Shown: positions 43,324-53,173, counted from the stretch's first letter. The stretch: DNA of 64,000 bases from JAMLIN01 sp964476625 (GCA_964476625.1 CAYZBJ010000004.1:1-64000), one strand, 5' to 3'. Numbers and translations are program-made. Notes: generated from the letters alone by a model not told the origin.

Positions 43324-45678
43324 ATGCTGACGTACGCGCAAAATTTCGAGGACGTTATCCTTGCTCGCCTTTTCGCGGAAAAGAGTGACGGCTTCTATAT
43401 CGATATCGGCGCATGGGACCCCACGCTCCATTCGGTTACAAGACACTTTTACGACCAGGGCTGGCGTGGCATCAACGTCGAGCCGATTGCCCGTCAGCAT
43501 GCGCTGTTCGTCGAGCAGCGCCCGCGCGACATCAACCTGCTCGCCGCCGTCGGCGCCACGCCGGGAACGATGCGCTTCCATGAATGTCTGGACTTGAGCT
43601 CACTATCCACGGCGGACGACGAACAAGCGACCGCTCTACGGCAATCGGGAAAGCGAGTCGAGTCATACGATGTCGACGTTGTGACCGTCATGGATCTGGC
43701 TGAATCCGCGGGTGGGCAACCTGTGGACTTCCTGAAGATCGACGTGGAGGGCTTCGAGGATCAGGTGATTGCCGGCGGAGACTGGCAACATTTTCGCCCG
43801 CGAATCATGGTGGTCGAGGCTACGCGTCCAGCAGTCGCCATCGAAAATTGGGACGATATCGACGCGATCAGCAATTGGACTGCCTGGGAGCCGACGCTGC
43901 TCTCGAACGGATATCGGTTCGCCTACTACGACGGCTTGAGCCGATTCTATCTACGCGACGAGGACTGGGGGCTGCATCGCCGGGTTTCATTGCCTCCGTG
44001 CGTACATGACGACATCCACTATCCGGAGTTCGAGCAACTCAAGAAAGCATATGAAGAGCTGAAGGCCGACCGGCATTCGCTATCGGGCGTTGCAGAGCGG
44101 CTCGCCGCGGACCTGGAGGCGGTGCGCCTCGACCAGGCCGCCAAGCAGGAGGCGATCGATCGCCTGAGCGAATCGACTGAGGCAGTCGAAGGGCACCAGG
44201 CGATCAGCGAATCCCTGAGATCTGCTGTTGAGGAGCTCGAACGGCAAAAGGATGCGGTCGATGCCCTCCGCGTCAAACTGGCGACCCTGACAGCGCAGAA
44301 ATTCGAGCTCGTTGCCCATCGGCGGGCCCACTCCGAAGTCCTTGCCGACTACGCCCGCCGTGAACTGGAGCGCAAGGCTCTCCTGAGCGGAGTTCCTGAT
44401 GCCGCGCTTTACTGGCGCCGCCGACCGGTCCTGCCAAGCTGGGGCACCTTTCATCCACCAGCGATCCGTAGAAGTGGGATCCATGTCGCCGTCGACGCTC
44501 TCGAAATCGTGTTCGGAGTCTCGGGCGGCGTCGAAACCTACATGAAGATGCTGGTCAGCGCCCTCGTCCAGCAAGGAAGGCAGGTGACGCTGATCTGCCT
44601 GCAGAACCAGATCGGCCCGCTGCGCGAGCACTTCGGCGATTCGGTCGGATACTGGGAGACCCGTTCGAGCAATGCGATTTCCGTAGCCATCCGGGCATCT
44701 CGATGGCTTCGACCCGCTTCGCCATTGAATATCACCGCACAATCGTCAATGGCCACGTTCTCCCGTCTTGCCGAGGACATCGGCGCCGACCTTCTTCACA
44801 GTCCGGTCCAGATCTTCTCGAGGTTCGATTTTCGGGTGCCGACAGTCCTTAATCTTCACGATCTGCAGCATCTTCACTTTCCCGAGAATTTTCGACCGTC
44901 CGATATCGAAGCCAGGAATCACTACTACGGCCTCTCGGCAGCGCTCGCCTCGGCCATCGTCGTTTCGTCGAACTTCGTTCGGGATGATCTCATCGGGCAA
45001 ATGAACGTCCCGGCGCACAAGGTCTTTACCGTACCAGTAACCTGGAACCCGATGGTCGAGGATGGTCTCGCCCAGTTCAACGCAGACGACGCGCGCATCC
45101 ACTACGGACTCCCTGCTCGGTACGCACTTTTCCCCGCACAGTTCTGGCCACACAAGAACCATGTCCGTCTCGTCGAGGCGCTGTCGATCGTACTCAAGCG
45201 ACGCCCCGCAGAGGATCTTTGCCTGGTTTTCACCGGTTTTCGTGGCCACAGCGGATGGCCTGCTGTCGAGAAACGGATCGCCGAACTTGGCCTCGAGAAC
45301 CGAGTCCTCTGCCTCGACTACGTTCCGGTCGAACATCTCGGGGGACTCTACAAGGCATCACTCTTCTGTGTGATGCCATCCACCTTCGAGGCATCTAGCT
45401 ATCCCGTCATCGAGGCCCAGATTCTCGGTGTCCCCGCGATGTGTTCGAACGTCACATCCTTGCCGGAATTGATGGCTGGCAACGCCGGCCTGTTATTCGA
45501 TCCGTTCGACCCGGAGGACATCGCACGACAGATGATCCGATGGCTCGACGATCCGAGCGACGCCCACGATCATGCGACGCGCGCACTCACCAAGGCCCGC
45601 CAAGAGCACAGCCTTGTCAGCTACGTCGAAGGTCTTGATCGAGTGTATCGATACTCCCTCTCATCACTCCAGGATTGA
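43324..45678 (+). CDS. Fusion: FkbM methyltransferase - coiled coil - GT4 glycosyltransferase
   Basis: The 784-aa protein begins with an FkbM domain (1-215: NFEDVILARLF, GFYIDIGAWDPTLHSVT, VDFLKIDVEGFEDQVI). Residues about 232-345 are charged heptad-like helix (LKKAYEELKADRHS, LAADLEAVRLDQAAKQEAIDRL). From about 375 there is a GT-B glycosyltransferase with SGGVETYMKML, FPAQFWPHKNHVRLVEAL and the EASSYPVIEAQ donor loop. A sugar transferase tethered by a coiled coil to a methyltransferase could add and cap, or measure, a chain. The gene is 21 bp after wzt. Confidence 0.9.
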   Translation: MLTYAQNFEDVILARLFAEKSDGFYIDIGAWDPTLHSVTRHFYDQGWRGINVEPIARQHALFVEQRPRDINLLAAVGATPGTMRFHECLDLSSLSTADDEQATALRQSGKRVESYDVDVVTVMDLAESAGGQPVDFLKIDVEGFEDQVIAGGDWQHFRPRIMVVEATRPAVAIENWDDIDAISNWTAWEPTLLSNGYRFAYYDGLSRFYLRDEDWGLHRRVSLPPCVHDDIHYPEFEQLKKAYEELKADRHSLSGVAERLAADLEAVRLDQAAKQEAIDRLSESTEAVEGHQAISESLRSAVEELERQKDAVDALRVKLATLTAQKFELVAHRRAHSEVLADYARRELERKALLSGVPDAALYWRRRPVLPSWGTFHPPAIRRSGIHVAVDALEIVFGVSGGVETYMKMLVSALVQQGRQVTLICLQNQIGPLREHFGDSVGYWETRSSNAISVAIRASRWLRPASPLNITAQSSMATFSRLAEDIGADLLHSPVQIFSRFDFRVPTVLNLHDLQHLHFPENFRPSDIEARNHYYGLSAALASAIVVSSNFVRDDLIGQMNVPAHKVFTVPVTWNPMVEDGLAQFNADDARIHYGLPARYALFPAQFWPHKNHVRLVEALSIVLKRRPAEDLCLVFTGFRGHSGWPAVEKRIAELGLENRVLCLDYVPVEHLGGLYKASLFCVMPSTFEASSYPVIEAQILGVPAMCSNVTSLPELMAGNAGLLFDPFDPEDIARQMIRWLDDPSDAHDHATRALTKARQEHSLVSYVEGLDRVYRYSLSSLQD

Positions 45679-45679
45679 A

Positions 45680-46801
45680 ATGTCCGTTCGATATCCGGTC
45701 TCCCAGCCTGTACTGCTCGGTAATGAGAAGGCCTACGCTACTGAAGCGATCGAATCCACTTGGATCTCAAGTAACGGCCCATACATCGGCCGCTTCGAGA
45801 AGGCACTTGGCGATCGCCTCGGCCTCGACGAATGTCTCGTCACCAACAACGGCACGACCGCACTCCATCTGGCATGCCTCGCCATGGGGTTGAAGCCAGG
45901 TGACGAAGTCATCGTGCCGGCCCTGACCTACGTCGCAAGCGCCAATGCAGTTTCCTATTGTGGTGCGCGGCCGGTTTTTGCGGACTGTGACCGACGGACC
46001 TGGAACGCAACGGTCGAGTCGATCTCCAGCGCATGGACCGAGAGGACAGTTGGTGTCATCGCGGTTCACCTGTATGGCCTTCCCTGCCCGATCGACAACA
46101 TCGTCGGTCTCTGCCGTGAACGCGGTGCGTGGCTCGTCGAGGACTGTGCCGAGAGCTTCGGCGCCTCCGTCGAGGGAAAGCCCACCGGAGGTTTTGGCGA
46201 TGCCTCGATTTTCTCGTTCTATGGCAACAAAACCATATCGACCGGAGAGGGCGGCATGGTCTGGATACGCGACCGCGACGCCAGAGATCACGCACGCATG
46301 CTGCGCGGCCAGGGGATGGACCTGAACCGTCGATACTGGCACCCGATCATCGGATATAACTATCGAATGACTAACGTGGCCGCCGCGATCGGCTTGGCGC
46401 AGGTCGAGATGGCGGATCATCATCTGGCAGAGCGACGCCGAGTCGCAGCCCGGTATCGCGAGCAACTCCAGCCTTTGGTTGCTGCGGGTCTTCTGAGCTT
46501 GCCCGCCGAGGTTGACGGATACGTCAGCACACACTGGCTGTTCTCGGTCGTTCTCGAGCGCGGCGGATCTGAAGGTCGGGACCGCCTGATGAGGACTCTC
46601 GCCCAGGACCATGGGATCGAAACCCGGCCGTTCTTCGTGCCCATGCACCAACTGCCGATGTACGACAGTGGCGAATCCCTGCCGAATGCAGAATTTCTTG
46701 GCGCCCACGGAATGAATCTGCCGACATACAGTGGGCTTGCCGACGACGATATTGACCAGATTTGCCGCGCCTTGGCCGACTCGATTCGCACCACTGTTTG
46801 A
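45680..46801 (+). CDS. DegT/DnrJ/EryC1 sugar aminotransferase, perosamine-synthase-like
   Basis: The 373-aa PLP enzyme starts 1 bp after the previous stop. It has WISSNGPYIGRFEKAL, TNNGTTALHLACLAMGLKPGDEVIVPALTYVASANAV, EDCAESFGASVEGKPTGGFGD and the Schiff-base lysine in FYGNKTISTGEGG. Sequence is closest in feel to GDP-4-keto-6-deoxymannose aminotransferases (Per/RfbE). With gmd in the locus, GDP-perosamine is a plausible product, but other 4-aminosugars are not excluded. Confidence 0.88.
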   Translation: MSVRYPVSQPVLLGNEKAYATEAIESTWISSNGPYIGRFEKALGDRLGLDECLVTNNGTTALHLACLAMGLKPGDEVIVPALTYVASANAVSYCGARPVFADCDRRTWNATVESISSAWTERTVGVIAVHLYGLPCPIDNIVGLCRERGAWLVEDCAESFGASVEGKPTGGFGDASIFSFYGNKTISTGEGGMVWIRDRDARDHARMLRGQGMDLNRRYWHPIIGYNYRMTNVAAAIGLAQVEMADHHLAERRRVAARYREQLQPLVAAGLLSLPAEVDGYVSTHWLFSVVLERGGSEGRDRLMRTLAQDHGIETRPFFVPMHQLPMYDSGESLPNAEFLGAHGMNLPTYSGLADDDIDQICRALADSIRTTV

Positions 46802-46817
46802 CCGGACAGGACCGAAG

Positions 46818-47801
46818 ATGAACGATCTGGAACGCAGCCTGGCGTACGCCCCCTCCGGGGCGGACCTTGCGACCGTCAAATCCCTGCCGCCGGCGCGCCT
46901 CGTAAAGTTCTCGGTCGTCATTCCATCGTTCAACCAGGCTCGATTCCTCAGCCAAACCCTCGACAGCGTGTTCGAACAGGACTACCCCAACATGGAGGTA
47001 TTCATTGCCGACGGCGGGTCGACGGATGGTTCGGTCGCCATCATCGAGGAGTACGCGAAGCGATATCCGGGAGTTCTGCGCTACGATTCTCGGGCGGACG
47101 GCGGACACTTTCCGGGTGTCAACAAGGGTATCGCGAACACGAGCGGCGAGGTCATCGCGTGGATCAATTCCGATGACCTGTATCTTCCCGATGCCTTCTG
47201 GAAGGTGGCCACATTCTTCCATTTCAATCGATGCGCCCTGGTCGTGTACGGACGCAACCGCTATGTCGACCGCGATCTTGCGCCGGTGACCGACTACCCG
47301 GTCGACTGGAGCCCTTTACTGAGGGAACAACGACGACGGATGATGCATTTTTGCCTGCAACCACAACCATCGGTGTTCTTTCGACGCGAAGCTGTCACGC
47401 TATGCGGCGCCCTTGCCTCGAAAATCCTCGACTATGAGCTTTGGCTGCGTTGGCAACAGGATTTGCAGTTTCACTTCATCGACGAGCCGCTGTCGTTATC
47501 ACGCCTGCACGACGCGGCCATCACGGCCAATGCCGACGACTCATTGCTGCTCGGTATTTGCAGGACAGTACATGAGTACTATGGATGCGTACCCTTTAGC
47601 TGGGCGTACAAGTACGCCCATACAAAGATCTACGGTGCGGCATGGGCCCGTGGCGAGACGGTCACGCCCGGGCGCCGAGTCAACCTTCTCGCATGGCGAA
47701 ACTTCATCTGGCTGAACCTGCGCTGGTTTCCTTCGCTTGTTGCGCGCTCCCTCTCTCGCCTGGCGAGATGGATACGTGAAGCCCGCAGGGTTTCGGCCTA
47801 G
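46818..47801 (+). CDS. Family 2 glycosyltransferase
   Basis: The protein is 327 aa. The GT-A fold begins at KFSVVIPSFNQARFLSQTLDSVFEQ, with ADGGSTDGSVAII, the DxD-like INSDDLYLPDA, and LDYELWLRW. About 30 residues precede the domain. It is a soluble or peripheral inverting transferase of the kind that adds one sugar to a lipid-linked chain. It belongs to a run of paralogous GT2 genes (46818, 47810, 49296, 52418) that share the ADGGSTDG/NSDD layout. Donor and acceptor are unknown. Confidence 0.9.
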   Translation: MNDLERSLAYAPSGADLATVKSLPPARLVKFSVVIPSFNQARFLSQTLDSVFEQDYPNMEVFIADGGSTDGSVAIIEEYAKRYPGVLRYDSRADGGHFPGVNKGIANTSGEVIAWINSDDLYLPDAFWKVATFFHFNRCALVVYGRNRYVDRDLAPVTDYPVDWSPLLREQRRRMMHFCLQPQPSVFFRREAVTLCGALASKILDYELWLRWQQDLQFHFIDEPLSLSRLHDAAITANADDSLLLGICRTVHEYYGCVPFSWAYKYAHTKIYGAAWARGETVTPGRRVNLLAWRNFIWLNLRWFPSLVARSLSRLARWIREARRVSA

Positions 47802-47809
47802 GTATCCCG

Positions 47810-48781
47810 ATGCAACAGAACCACACTGGCTTCACGATCGTCGTGCCTTCCTACAATCAGGGAAGGTTCATCGATGAAACCCTCGACAGCCTGATTGAGC
47901 AGAACTACCCGGATGTCGAGATCCTGGTCATCGACGGCGGCTCAACCGATGACACACGGGATAGGCTCGCACGCCGAGGCGAAGCAATTCGATGGGTTAG
48001 TGAACCCGATGATGGTCAGTCGGATGCCATCGCGAAAGGCTTTGCGCGGGCCTCGAAACCTTGGATCACATGGCTGAATTCCGACGACGTCCAGTGCAAT
48101 CGTGCGCTGTGGGCAGTCGACCAGGTCATCGCGTCCAACCCGACCGTCGATGTCGTGGTCGGGCAGGGCCACTACATGGATATCGACGGAGGCAATCCGC
48201 GACCATACCCCACTATTGAAACCGGCCCGGGTGTCGATGTCCGCAAGGAGCTCTTTGAAAAGGGCTTCCTGGCTCAGCCTTCGACCTTCTTTCGCAAAGA
48301 TGCGTACGAACGTATTGGCGGTCTGGATCGGTCGCTCGGGTTTTGCATGGACTACGACTTGTGGGTGCGGTTTGCGCTCCACGAGTGTCGATTCGCTCCG
48401 TGTGCCGTCGATATCTCTGGCAATCGGTGGTACGAGACGACCAAGACGGCGGGGCAGTTACTCGATCTTCTTGCGGAAGTCGCTGCAACCCAACGTCGTC
48501 ATTTCGGCAAGGTTTCGCCATACTTCGTACAGGCGATCAGCGACAACCTGTACGCGAAGTTCCACTCGGCACACCATGGTGATACCTATCACCTCTTGTA
48601 TCGGACTCTGTACTTCAAGGCCGCCTGGTCTTGGCTGAACCTGCACGCGCCGATGTATTGCGTCCGCGGCCTGCTGATGGAAACGATCGCCAAGTCGGGC
48701 CCCCTGGCCGGTGACAAAGTAACGTGGGCCGACTGGTGGCAGGGGCTTCGCAAGTTCACCAGGCAGCGGCTGAACCGATGA
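47810..48781 (+). CDS. Family 2 glycosyltransferase
   Basis: The protein is 323 aa. It has FTIVVPSYNQGRFIDETLDSLIEQNYP, VIDGGSTDDTRD, ITWLNSDDVQCNRALW, and FCMDYDLWVRFAL (acceptor-side MDYDLW motif). It is 8 bp downstream of the previous GT and its stop overlaps the acetyltransferase start by 4 bp, so the genes act in one operon. Close kin of the neighbours at 46818 and 49296. Confidence 0.9.
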   Translation: MQQNHTGFTIVVPSYNQGRFIDETLDSLIEQNYPDVEILVIDGGSTDDTRDRLARRGEAIRWVSEPDDGQSDAIAKGFARASKPWITWLNSDDVQCNRALWAVDQVIASNPTVDVVVGQGHYMDIDGGNPRPYPTIETGPGVDVRKELFEKGFLAQPSTFFRKDAYERIGGLDRSLGFCMDYDLWVRFALHECRFAPCAVDISGNRWYETTKTAGQLLDLLAEVAATQRRHFGKVSPYFVQAISDNLYAKFHSAHHGDTYHLLYRTLYFKAAWSWLNLHAPMYCVRGLLMETIAKSGPLAGDKVTWADWWQGLRKFTRQRLNR

Positions 48782-49299
48782 GCCAAGGAACCGAAGCGCG
48801 CTCATCGGAACCGATCGGGTTGGTTCGTCTCCAGCCGCATGATGAGTCGGCGGTACTCGAGATGTTCAGTGAGATTGGCCGGGATCCGACATCCCGCCAT
48901 TTCCACCCCCATCCATTCAATCAGGCCAATGCTGCCCGGGTATGTGCCGCCTCCGGACATGACCTCTACTACGGACTCTGGGTGAAAGGAGCGCTGCGAG
49001 GCTACGGCATGCTTCGGGGTTGGGATGAGGGATTCGAAGTGCCAAGCCTGGGCATCTGGGTATCACCCGTGTTACGGGGCAGTGGTGCCGCAAGAGCATT
49101 GATGTCATTCCTGCATGTCTCCGCCCGACTGTCAGGGTCGCCACGGATTCGACTCAAGGTCTATCCGGACAATATCGCAGCGCTGACCCTGTACCGGTCG
49201 CTGGGCTACCAGTTCCGGTCTCAACCAGAGATCGATGGCCAGTTGCTCGGCACACTTGAATTGGGGCCTGAATCGAATCGAGCATCCGAAGTATCGTGA
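48778..49299 (+). CDS. GNAT N-acetyltransferase
   Basis: This 173-aa GNAT domain has GIWVSPVLRGSGAARALMSFL, the acetyl-CoA pyrophosphate loop (R/Q-x-x-G-x-G/A version VLRGSGAA), followed by RIRLKVYPDNIAALTLYRSLGYQ. It is coupled by 4-bp overlaps to the GT genes on both sides. In this position it most likely acetylates an amino sugar, possibly the 4-amino group made by the aminotransferase at 45680. Confidence 0.87.
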   Translation: MSQGTEARSSEPIGLVRLQPHDESAVLEMFSEIGRDPTSRHFHPHPFNQANAARVCAASGHDLYYGLWVKGALRGYGMLRGWDEGFEVPSLGIWVSPVLRGSGAARALMSFLHVSARLSGSPRIRLKVYPDNIAALTLYRSLGYQFRSQPEIDGQLLGTLELGPESNRASEVS

Positions 49300-50204
49300 A
49301 ATCCGAGCGACTGAAGCAATGGCTCAGGCGAGCCATCGGATTCCGGCTTGGCCAGTTCCGGATGTATCAACCGAGAACCCTTGCGCTTCCACCACGCTAC
49401 AGTGAGCCTCCACAAAGCACTGGAAGCCTGACGATTTCGATCGTAACCCCGGTTTTCAATCAAGTGGAATACATCAGCCAAACGATTGACAGTGTCTTTG
49501 GGCAAAATTATCCGGCACTCCAGTACATCGTCATGGATGGTGGCTCTACTGATGGAACCGCCGAAAGAATCGACGTCGTCCGAGATCAATTACATCATTT
49601 TCACAGCGGTCCGGATAGCGGACAGACCGCGGCGATAAACGCCGGCATGAAACACGCAACAGGCGAAATACTCGCCTGGATCAATGGCGACGACATCATA
49701 TTGCCTGGCGCACTGGATTACGTAGCGGCCTTCTTCGAAGCCAATCCGGAAATCGATGCCATATATGGGCACCGGATCGTAATCGACGAAGATGGTCGCG
49801 ATATCGGCCGGTGGGTCCTGCCCCCGCATTCCGATGACATTCTGGATTGGGCGGACTTCGTCCCGCAGGAAACCCTCTACTGGCGACGATCGGCATGGCA
49901 GCGCATCGGCGCACAACTCGACGAATCCTATACGTTCGCGATGGACTGGGACCTGCTGATCAGGCTGCGAGAAACAGGAGCCCGCTTTTCACGCGTACCT
50001 CGCTACCTCGGCGGCTTCCGGGCACATTCCGCGCAAAAGACCAGTGCGGAATTGGAGACAACCGGCCGGCGAGAAATGGCCCGAATATATCAACGCACCC
50101 TTGGCCGTGTACCCACACCAGCGGAACGCGCCCGCCGCTTGGCCCCATACATCGCCAGGCACGCCGTCCTGCAACGGGCCGACCGTCTCTTCGGCTTGTA
50201 CTAG
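49296..50204 (+). CDS. Family 2 glycosyltransferase
   Basis: The 302-aa protein uses GTG with a 4-bp overlap. Basic residues in the first 20 positions suggest peripheral membrane contact. GT-A motifs are TISIVTPVFNQVEYISQTIDSVFGQ, VMDGGSTDGTAERI, LAWINGDDIILPGAL and FAMDWDLLIRLRETGARF. It is the last gene of the tightly packed stretch from 39521, and a gap of 161 bp with a promoter-like box follows before gmd. Confidence 0.9.
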   Translation: MKSERLKQWLRRAIGFRLGQFRMYQPRTLALPPRYSEPPQSTGSLTISIVTPVFNQVEYISQTIDSVFGQNYPALQYIVMDGGSTDGTAERIDVVRDQLHHFHSGPDSGQTAAINAGMKHATGEILAWINGDDIILPGALDYVAAFFEANPEIDAIYGHRIVIDEDGRDIGRWVLPPHSDDILDWADFVPQETLYWRRSAWQRIGAQLDESYTFAMDWDLLIRLRETGARFSRVPRYLGGFRAHSAQKTSAELETTGRREMARIYQRTLGRVPTPAERARRLAPYIARHAVLQRADRLFGLY

Positions 50205-50247
50205 AAATCCGCTCGGCGGTTCGCCGGCTTCACCCCTCCCGAAACGG

Positions 50248-50253
50248 TATAAT
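50248..50253 (+). promoter_or_regulatory. TATAAT -10 box upstream of gmd
   Basis: A perfect TATAAT occurs in the 161-bp gap between the GT2 gene and gmd, 112 bp before the gmd start. No good -35 hexamer is seen 16-18 bp upstream (the position reads CGGCTT), so it may need an activator or be incidental. It marks a likely second transcription unit running gmd to the dehydratase gene. Confidence 0.45.
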
Positions 50254-50365
50254 TCGGTCCTGCTTCGAGTGTCGATACTGATCGTATGCGGTCGGTGAGT
50301 TGTAATGATCCGATCGACCAATGCGGGCCGTCGTATATGTACCCGCCCCCGATTCAAGGAATCCC

Positions 50366-51448
50366 ATGAAACGAGCCCTGATCACCGGCGTCACCGGCCA
50401 GGACGGCGCCTATCTCGCCGAACTCCTGCTGGAGAAAGGCTACGAAGTCCACGGCCTGAAGCGCCGTGCGTCGCTCTTCAACACCGACCGGATCGACCAT
50501 CTCTACCAGGATCCCCACGTCGATGACCGGCGCTTCATCCTGCACTACGGCGACCTGACCGACTCGACGAACCTGATTCGGGTGGTCCAGGAGGTCCAGC
50601 CCGACGAGATCTACAACCTCGCGGCGCAAAGCCATGTGCAGGTGAGCTTCGAGTCGCCCGAATACACCGCCAACTCCGATGCGCTCGGCACCCTGCGCCT
50701 GCTCGAGGCGATCCGCATCCTCGGCATGGAGAAGAAAACCCGCTTCTACCAGGCCAGCACCAGCGAGCTCTACGGCAAGGTCCAGGAGATCCCCCAGACC
50801 GAGAAGACGCCGTTCTATCCGCGCAGCCCCTATGCGGTCGCCAAGCTCTATGCCTACTGGATCACGGTGAACTACCGCGAGGCCTACGGCATGTACGCCT
50901 GCAACGGCACCCTGTTCAACCACGAGAGTCCGCTGCGCGGCGAGACCTTCGTCACCCGCAAGATCACCCGGGCGATGGCGCGGATCAAGCTCGGGCTGCA
51001 AAAGGACCTCTACCTGGGCAACCTGGATGCCAAGCGCGACTGGGGCCATGCCCGCGACTATGTCGAGATGCAGTGGCTGATGCTGCAGCAGGATGTCCCC
51101 GACGATTACGTCATCGCCACCGGCAAGCAGTTCTCGGTACGACAGTTCGTGGAACTCTCGGCGAAAGAGCTCGGCATGACGATCGAATGGCGCGGCAGCG
51201 GCGTCGACGAGAAGGGCTACGACGCGGCCGGCAACTGTATCGTTGCGGTCGACCCGCGGTACTTCCGCCCCACCGAGGTCGAGACCCTGCTCGGCGACCC
51301 CACCAAGGCCCGCGAGAAGCTCGGCTGGACGCCGAGGGTCTCCTTCGAGGAACTGGTCGCCGAGATGGTTCGCGAGGATCTCAAGACCGCCGAGCGCGAC
51401 GAACTCGTCAAGCGTCACGGCTTCACCACCTACGACTACAACGAGTGA
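50366..51448 (+). CDS. gmd: GDP-mannose 4,6-dehydratase
   Basis: The 360-aa SDR enzyme has ALITGVTGQDGAYLAELLLEKGYEVHG, RRASLFNTDRIDHLY, the catalytic Tyr/Lys in YAVAKLYAYW, and TLFNHESPLRGETFVTRKI. These are diagnostic of Gmd. It yields GDP-4-keto-6-deoxymannose, the branch point for fucose (fcl, next gene), rhamnose or perosamine (aminotransferase at 45680). ATG 50366 follows GGAAT; a 15-codon upstream extension is unsupported. Confidence 0.97.
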   Translation: MKRALITGVTGQDGAYLAELLLEKGYEVHGLKRRASLFNTDRIDHLYQDPHVDDRRFILHYGDLTDSTNLIRVVQEVQPDEIYNLAAQSHVQVSFESPEYTANSDALGTLRLLEAIRILGMEKKTRFYQASTSELYGKVQEIPQTEKTPFYPRSPYAVAKLYAYWITVNYREAYGMYACNGTLFNHESPLRGETFVTRKITRAMARIKLGLQKDLYLGNLDAKRDWGHARDYVEMQWLMLQQDVPDDYVIATGKQFSVRQFVELSAKELGMTIEWRGSGVDEKGYDAAGNCIVAVDPRYFRPTEVETLLGDPTKAREKLGWTPRVSFEELVAEMVREDLKTAERDELVKRHGFTTYDYNE

Positions 51449-51458
51449 GCGTCGGATC

Positions 51459-52421
51459 GTGACCACCACTGCTACCGGTCCGCTTCACAAGGACGCGCCG
51501 ATCTATGTCGCCGGTCATCGCGGCATGGTCGGCTCGGCCATCGTGCGCCGTCTCACGGCGGGTGGCTACACCAACATCCTCGCGCGCAGCCGCCAGGAGC
51601 TCGACCTGCTCGATGCCAGCGCGGTGGCGGCATTCCTCGCCGCCGAGCGGCCGGCCTACATCTTCGATGCGGCAGCGAAGGTCGGCGGCATCCATGCGAA
51701 CAATGCCTACCGCGGCGAGTTCCTCTACCAGAATCTCGCGATCCAGACCAACCTGGTGCACGGGGCGATGCTGGCCGGGGTGCGGCGCATGCTGTTCCTG
51801 GGGTCGTCATGCATCTATCCGCGCGACTGCCCGCAGCCGATCCGCGAGGACTACCTGCTGACCGGTCCGCTCGAGCAGACCAACGAGCCCTACGCGATCG
51901 CCAAGATCGCCGGGATCAAGCTCTGCGATGCCTACAACAGCCAGTACGGCACGCAGTACGTCTCGGCGATGCCGACCAATCTCTACGGGCCCTTCGACAA
52001 CTACGACCTGCAGAACAGCCATGTGCTGCCGGCCCTGATCCGCAAGGTCCACGAGGCGAAGCTGGCCGGTGAACCGAGCCTGACCGTCTGGGGTACGGGC
52101 TCGCCCCGGCGCGAGTTCATGCATGTCGACGACATGGCCGACGCCTGCCTCTTCCTGATGGAGTCCGGCGTCGAATCGGGCCTGTTCAATATCGGCGTCG
52201 GCGAGGATCTCTCGATCCGGGAGCTCGCCGAGCTGGTCATGGAAATCGTCGGCTTCGAGGGCGAGATCCGCTTCGATACCAGCAAGCCCGATGGAACTCC
52301 ACGTAAGCTGCTGTCCGTGGACCGCATCAATGCACTCGGCTGGAAGGCCCGCATCGGCCTGGCCGACGGCATCGCGCAGACTTATCGCAGCTTCCTCGCA
52401 GGCGAGGCGCGCGGCGCATGA
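51459..52421 (+). CDS. fcl: GDP-L-fucose synthase (WcaG/Fcl)
   Basis: The 320-aa protein starts at GTG 51459. It has VAGHRGMVGSAIVRRL, AAKVGGIHANN, GSSCIYPRDCPQPI, the YAIAKIAGIKLCDAYNSQYG active-site region and GTGSPRREFMHVDDMADACLFLM. This is the bifunctional 3,5-epimerase/4-reductase. It is 10 bp after gmd and overlaps the next glycosyltransferase by 4 bp. The cell can therefore make GDP-L-fucose as well as the amino branch. Confidence 0.97.
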   Translation: MTTTATGPLHKDAPIYVAGHRGMVGSAIVRRLTAGGYTNILARSRQELDLLDASAVAAFLAAERPAYIFDAAAKVGGIHANNAYRGEFLYQNLAIQTNLVHGAMLAGVRRMLFLGSSCIYPRDCPQPIREDYLLTGPLEQTNEPYAIAKIAGIKLCDAYNSQYGTQYVSAMPTNLYGPFDNYDLQNSHVLPALIRKVHEAKLAGEPSLTVWGTGSPRREFMHVDDMADACLFLMESGVESGLFNIGVGEDLSIRELAELVMEIVGFEGEIRFDTSKPDGTPRKLLSVDRINALGWKARIGLADGIAQTYRSFLAGEARGA

Positions 52422-53173
52422 GCCACGGCGTCGGCGATCCCCTGGTCACGATCGCCGTCCCGTCCCTGAACCAGGGCCGGTTCCTCGACGCCGCCCTCGA
52501 GTCGATTGCCGCCCAATCCGTTCCGGTCGAGATCTTCGTGGCCGATGCCGGCTCGACCGATGGCTCGGTGGCGATCATCGAGCGCTGGTCGGAGCGGCTC
52601 GCGGGCTGGCGCAGTCATCCCGACGCCGGCCAGGCCAGCGCGATCAATGAATGCATCGCCAAAGGCTCGGCTCCTTACGTCGCCTGGTTGAACAGCGACG
52701 ACCTCATGCTGCCGGGCATGCTGCGGCGTCTGCTCACCGCGCTCGATGGCCATCCACGATGGCCCGCCGCCTACGGGCGGGTCGCCAATGTCGACGAGCG
52801 CAGCGGCCGGCGCTGGCCGGTCTGGGTCGAACCCTTCTCCGAGCGGCGGATGGCGCTGCGCTGCGTGATATCGCAACCGGGGTCGCTGATCCGCCGCGGC
52901 GCCTGGGATGCCGTTGGCGGCCTCGACGAATCGCTCCACATGACCATGGACTACGATCTCTGGTGGCGACTGGCGAGACGCTTCGGCCCGCCGGGGATGG
53001 TCGACGAAGAAGTCGCGGTCAACCGGGTGCATGATGAAACCAAGACCCGGCGCTTTCGACGTCGCCACTATGCGGAGGCGATGGCGGTCGTGCGCCGGCA
53101 CCATGGCCGGGTACCGCTCAAATGGTGGCTCGCCCAGCCCTACGCGGTCTGGTACAAGTCCATTATTGGCTGA
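52418..53173 (+). CDS. Family 2 glycosyltransferase (short)
   Basis: The protein is 251 aa. It has VTIAVPSLNQGRFLDAALESIAAQS, ADAGSTDGSVAII, VAWLNSDDLMLPGML, and MTMDYDLWWRLARRFG. It is a member of the same paralogous set as 46818, 47810 and 49296, but with stronger G/C bias like the gmd/fcl genes around it. It overlaps fcl by 4 bp, so a fucosyltransferase role is a reasonable guess. Confidence 0.9.
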   Translation: MSHGVGDPLVTIAVPSLNQGRFLDAALESIAAQSVPVEIFVADAGSTDGSVAIIERWSERLAGWRSHPDAGQASAINECIAKGSAPYVAWLNSDDLMLPGMLRRLLTALDGHPRWPAAYGRVANVDERSGRRWPVWVEPFSERRMALRCVISQPGSLIRRGAWDAVGGLDESLHMTMDYDLWWRLARRFGPPGMVDEEVAVNRVHDETKTRRFRRRHYAEAMAVVRRHHGRVPLKWWLAQPYAVWYKSIIG

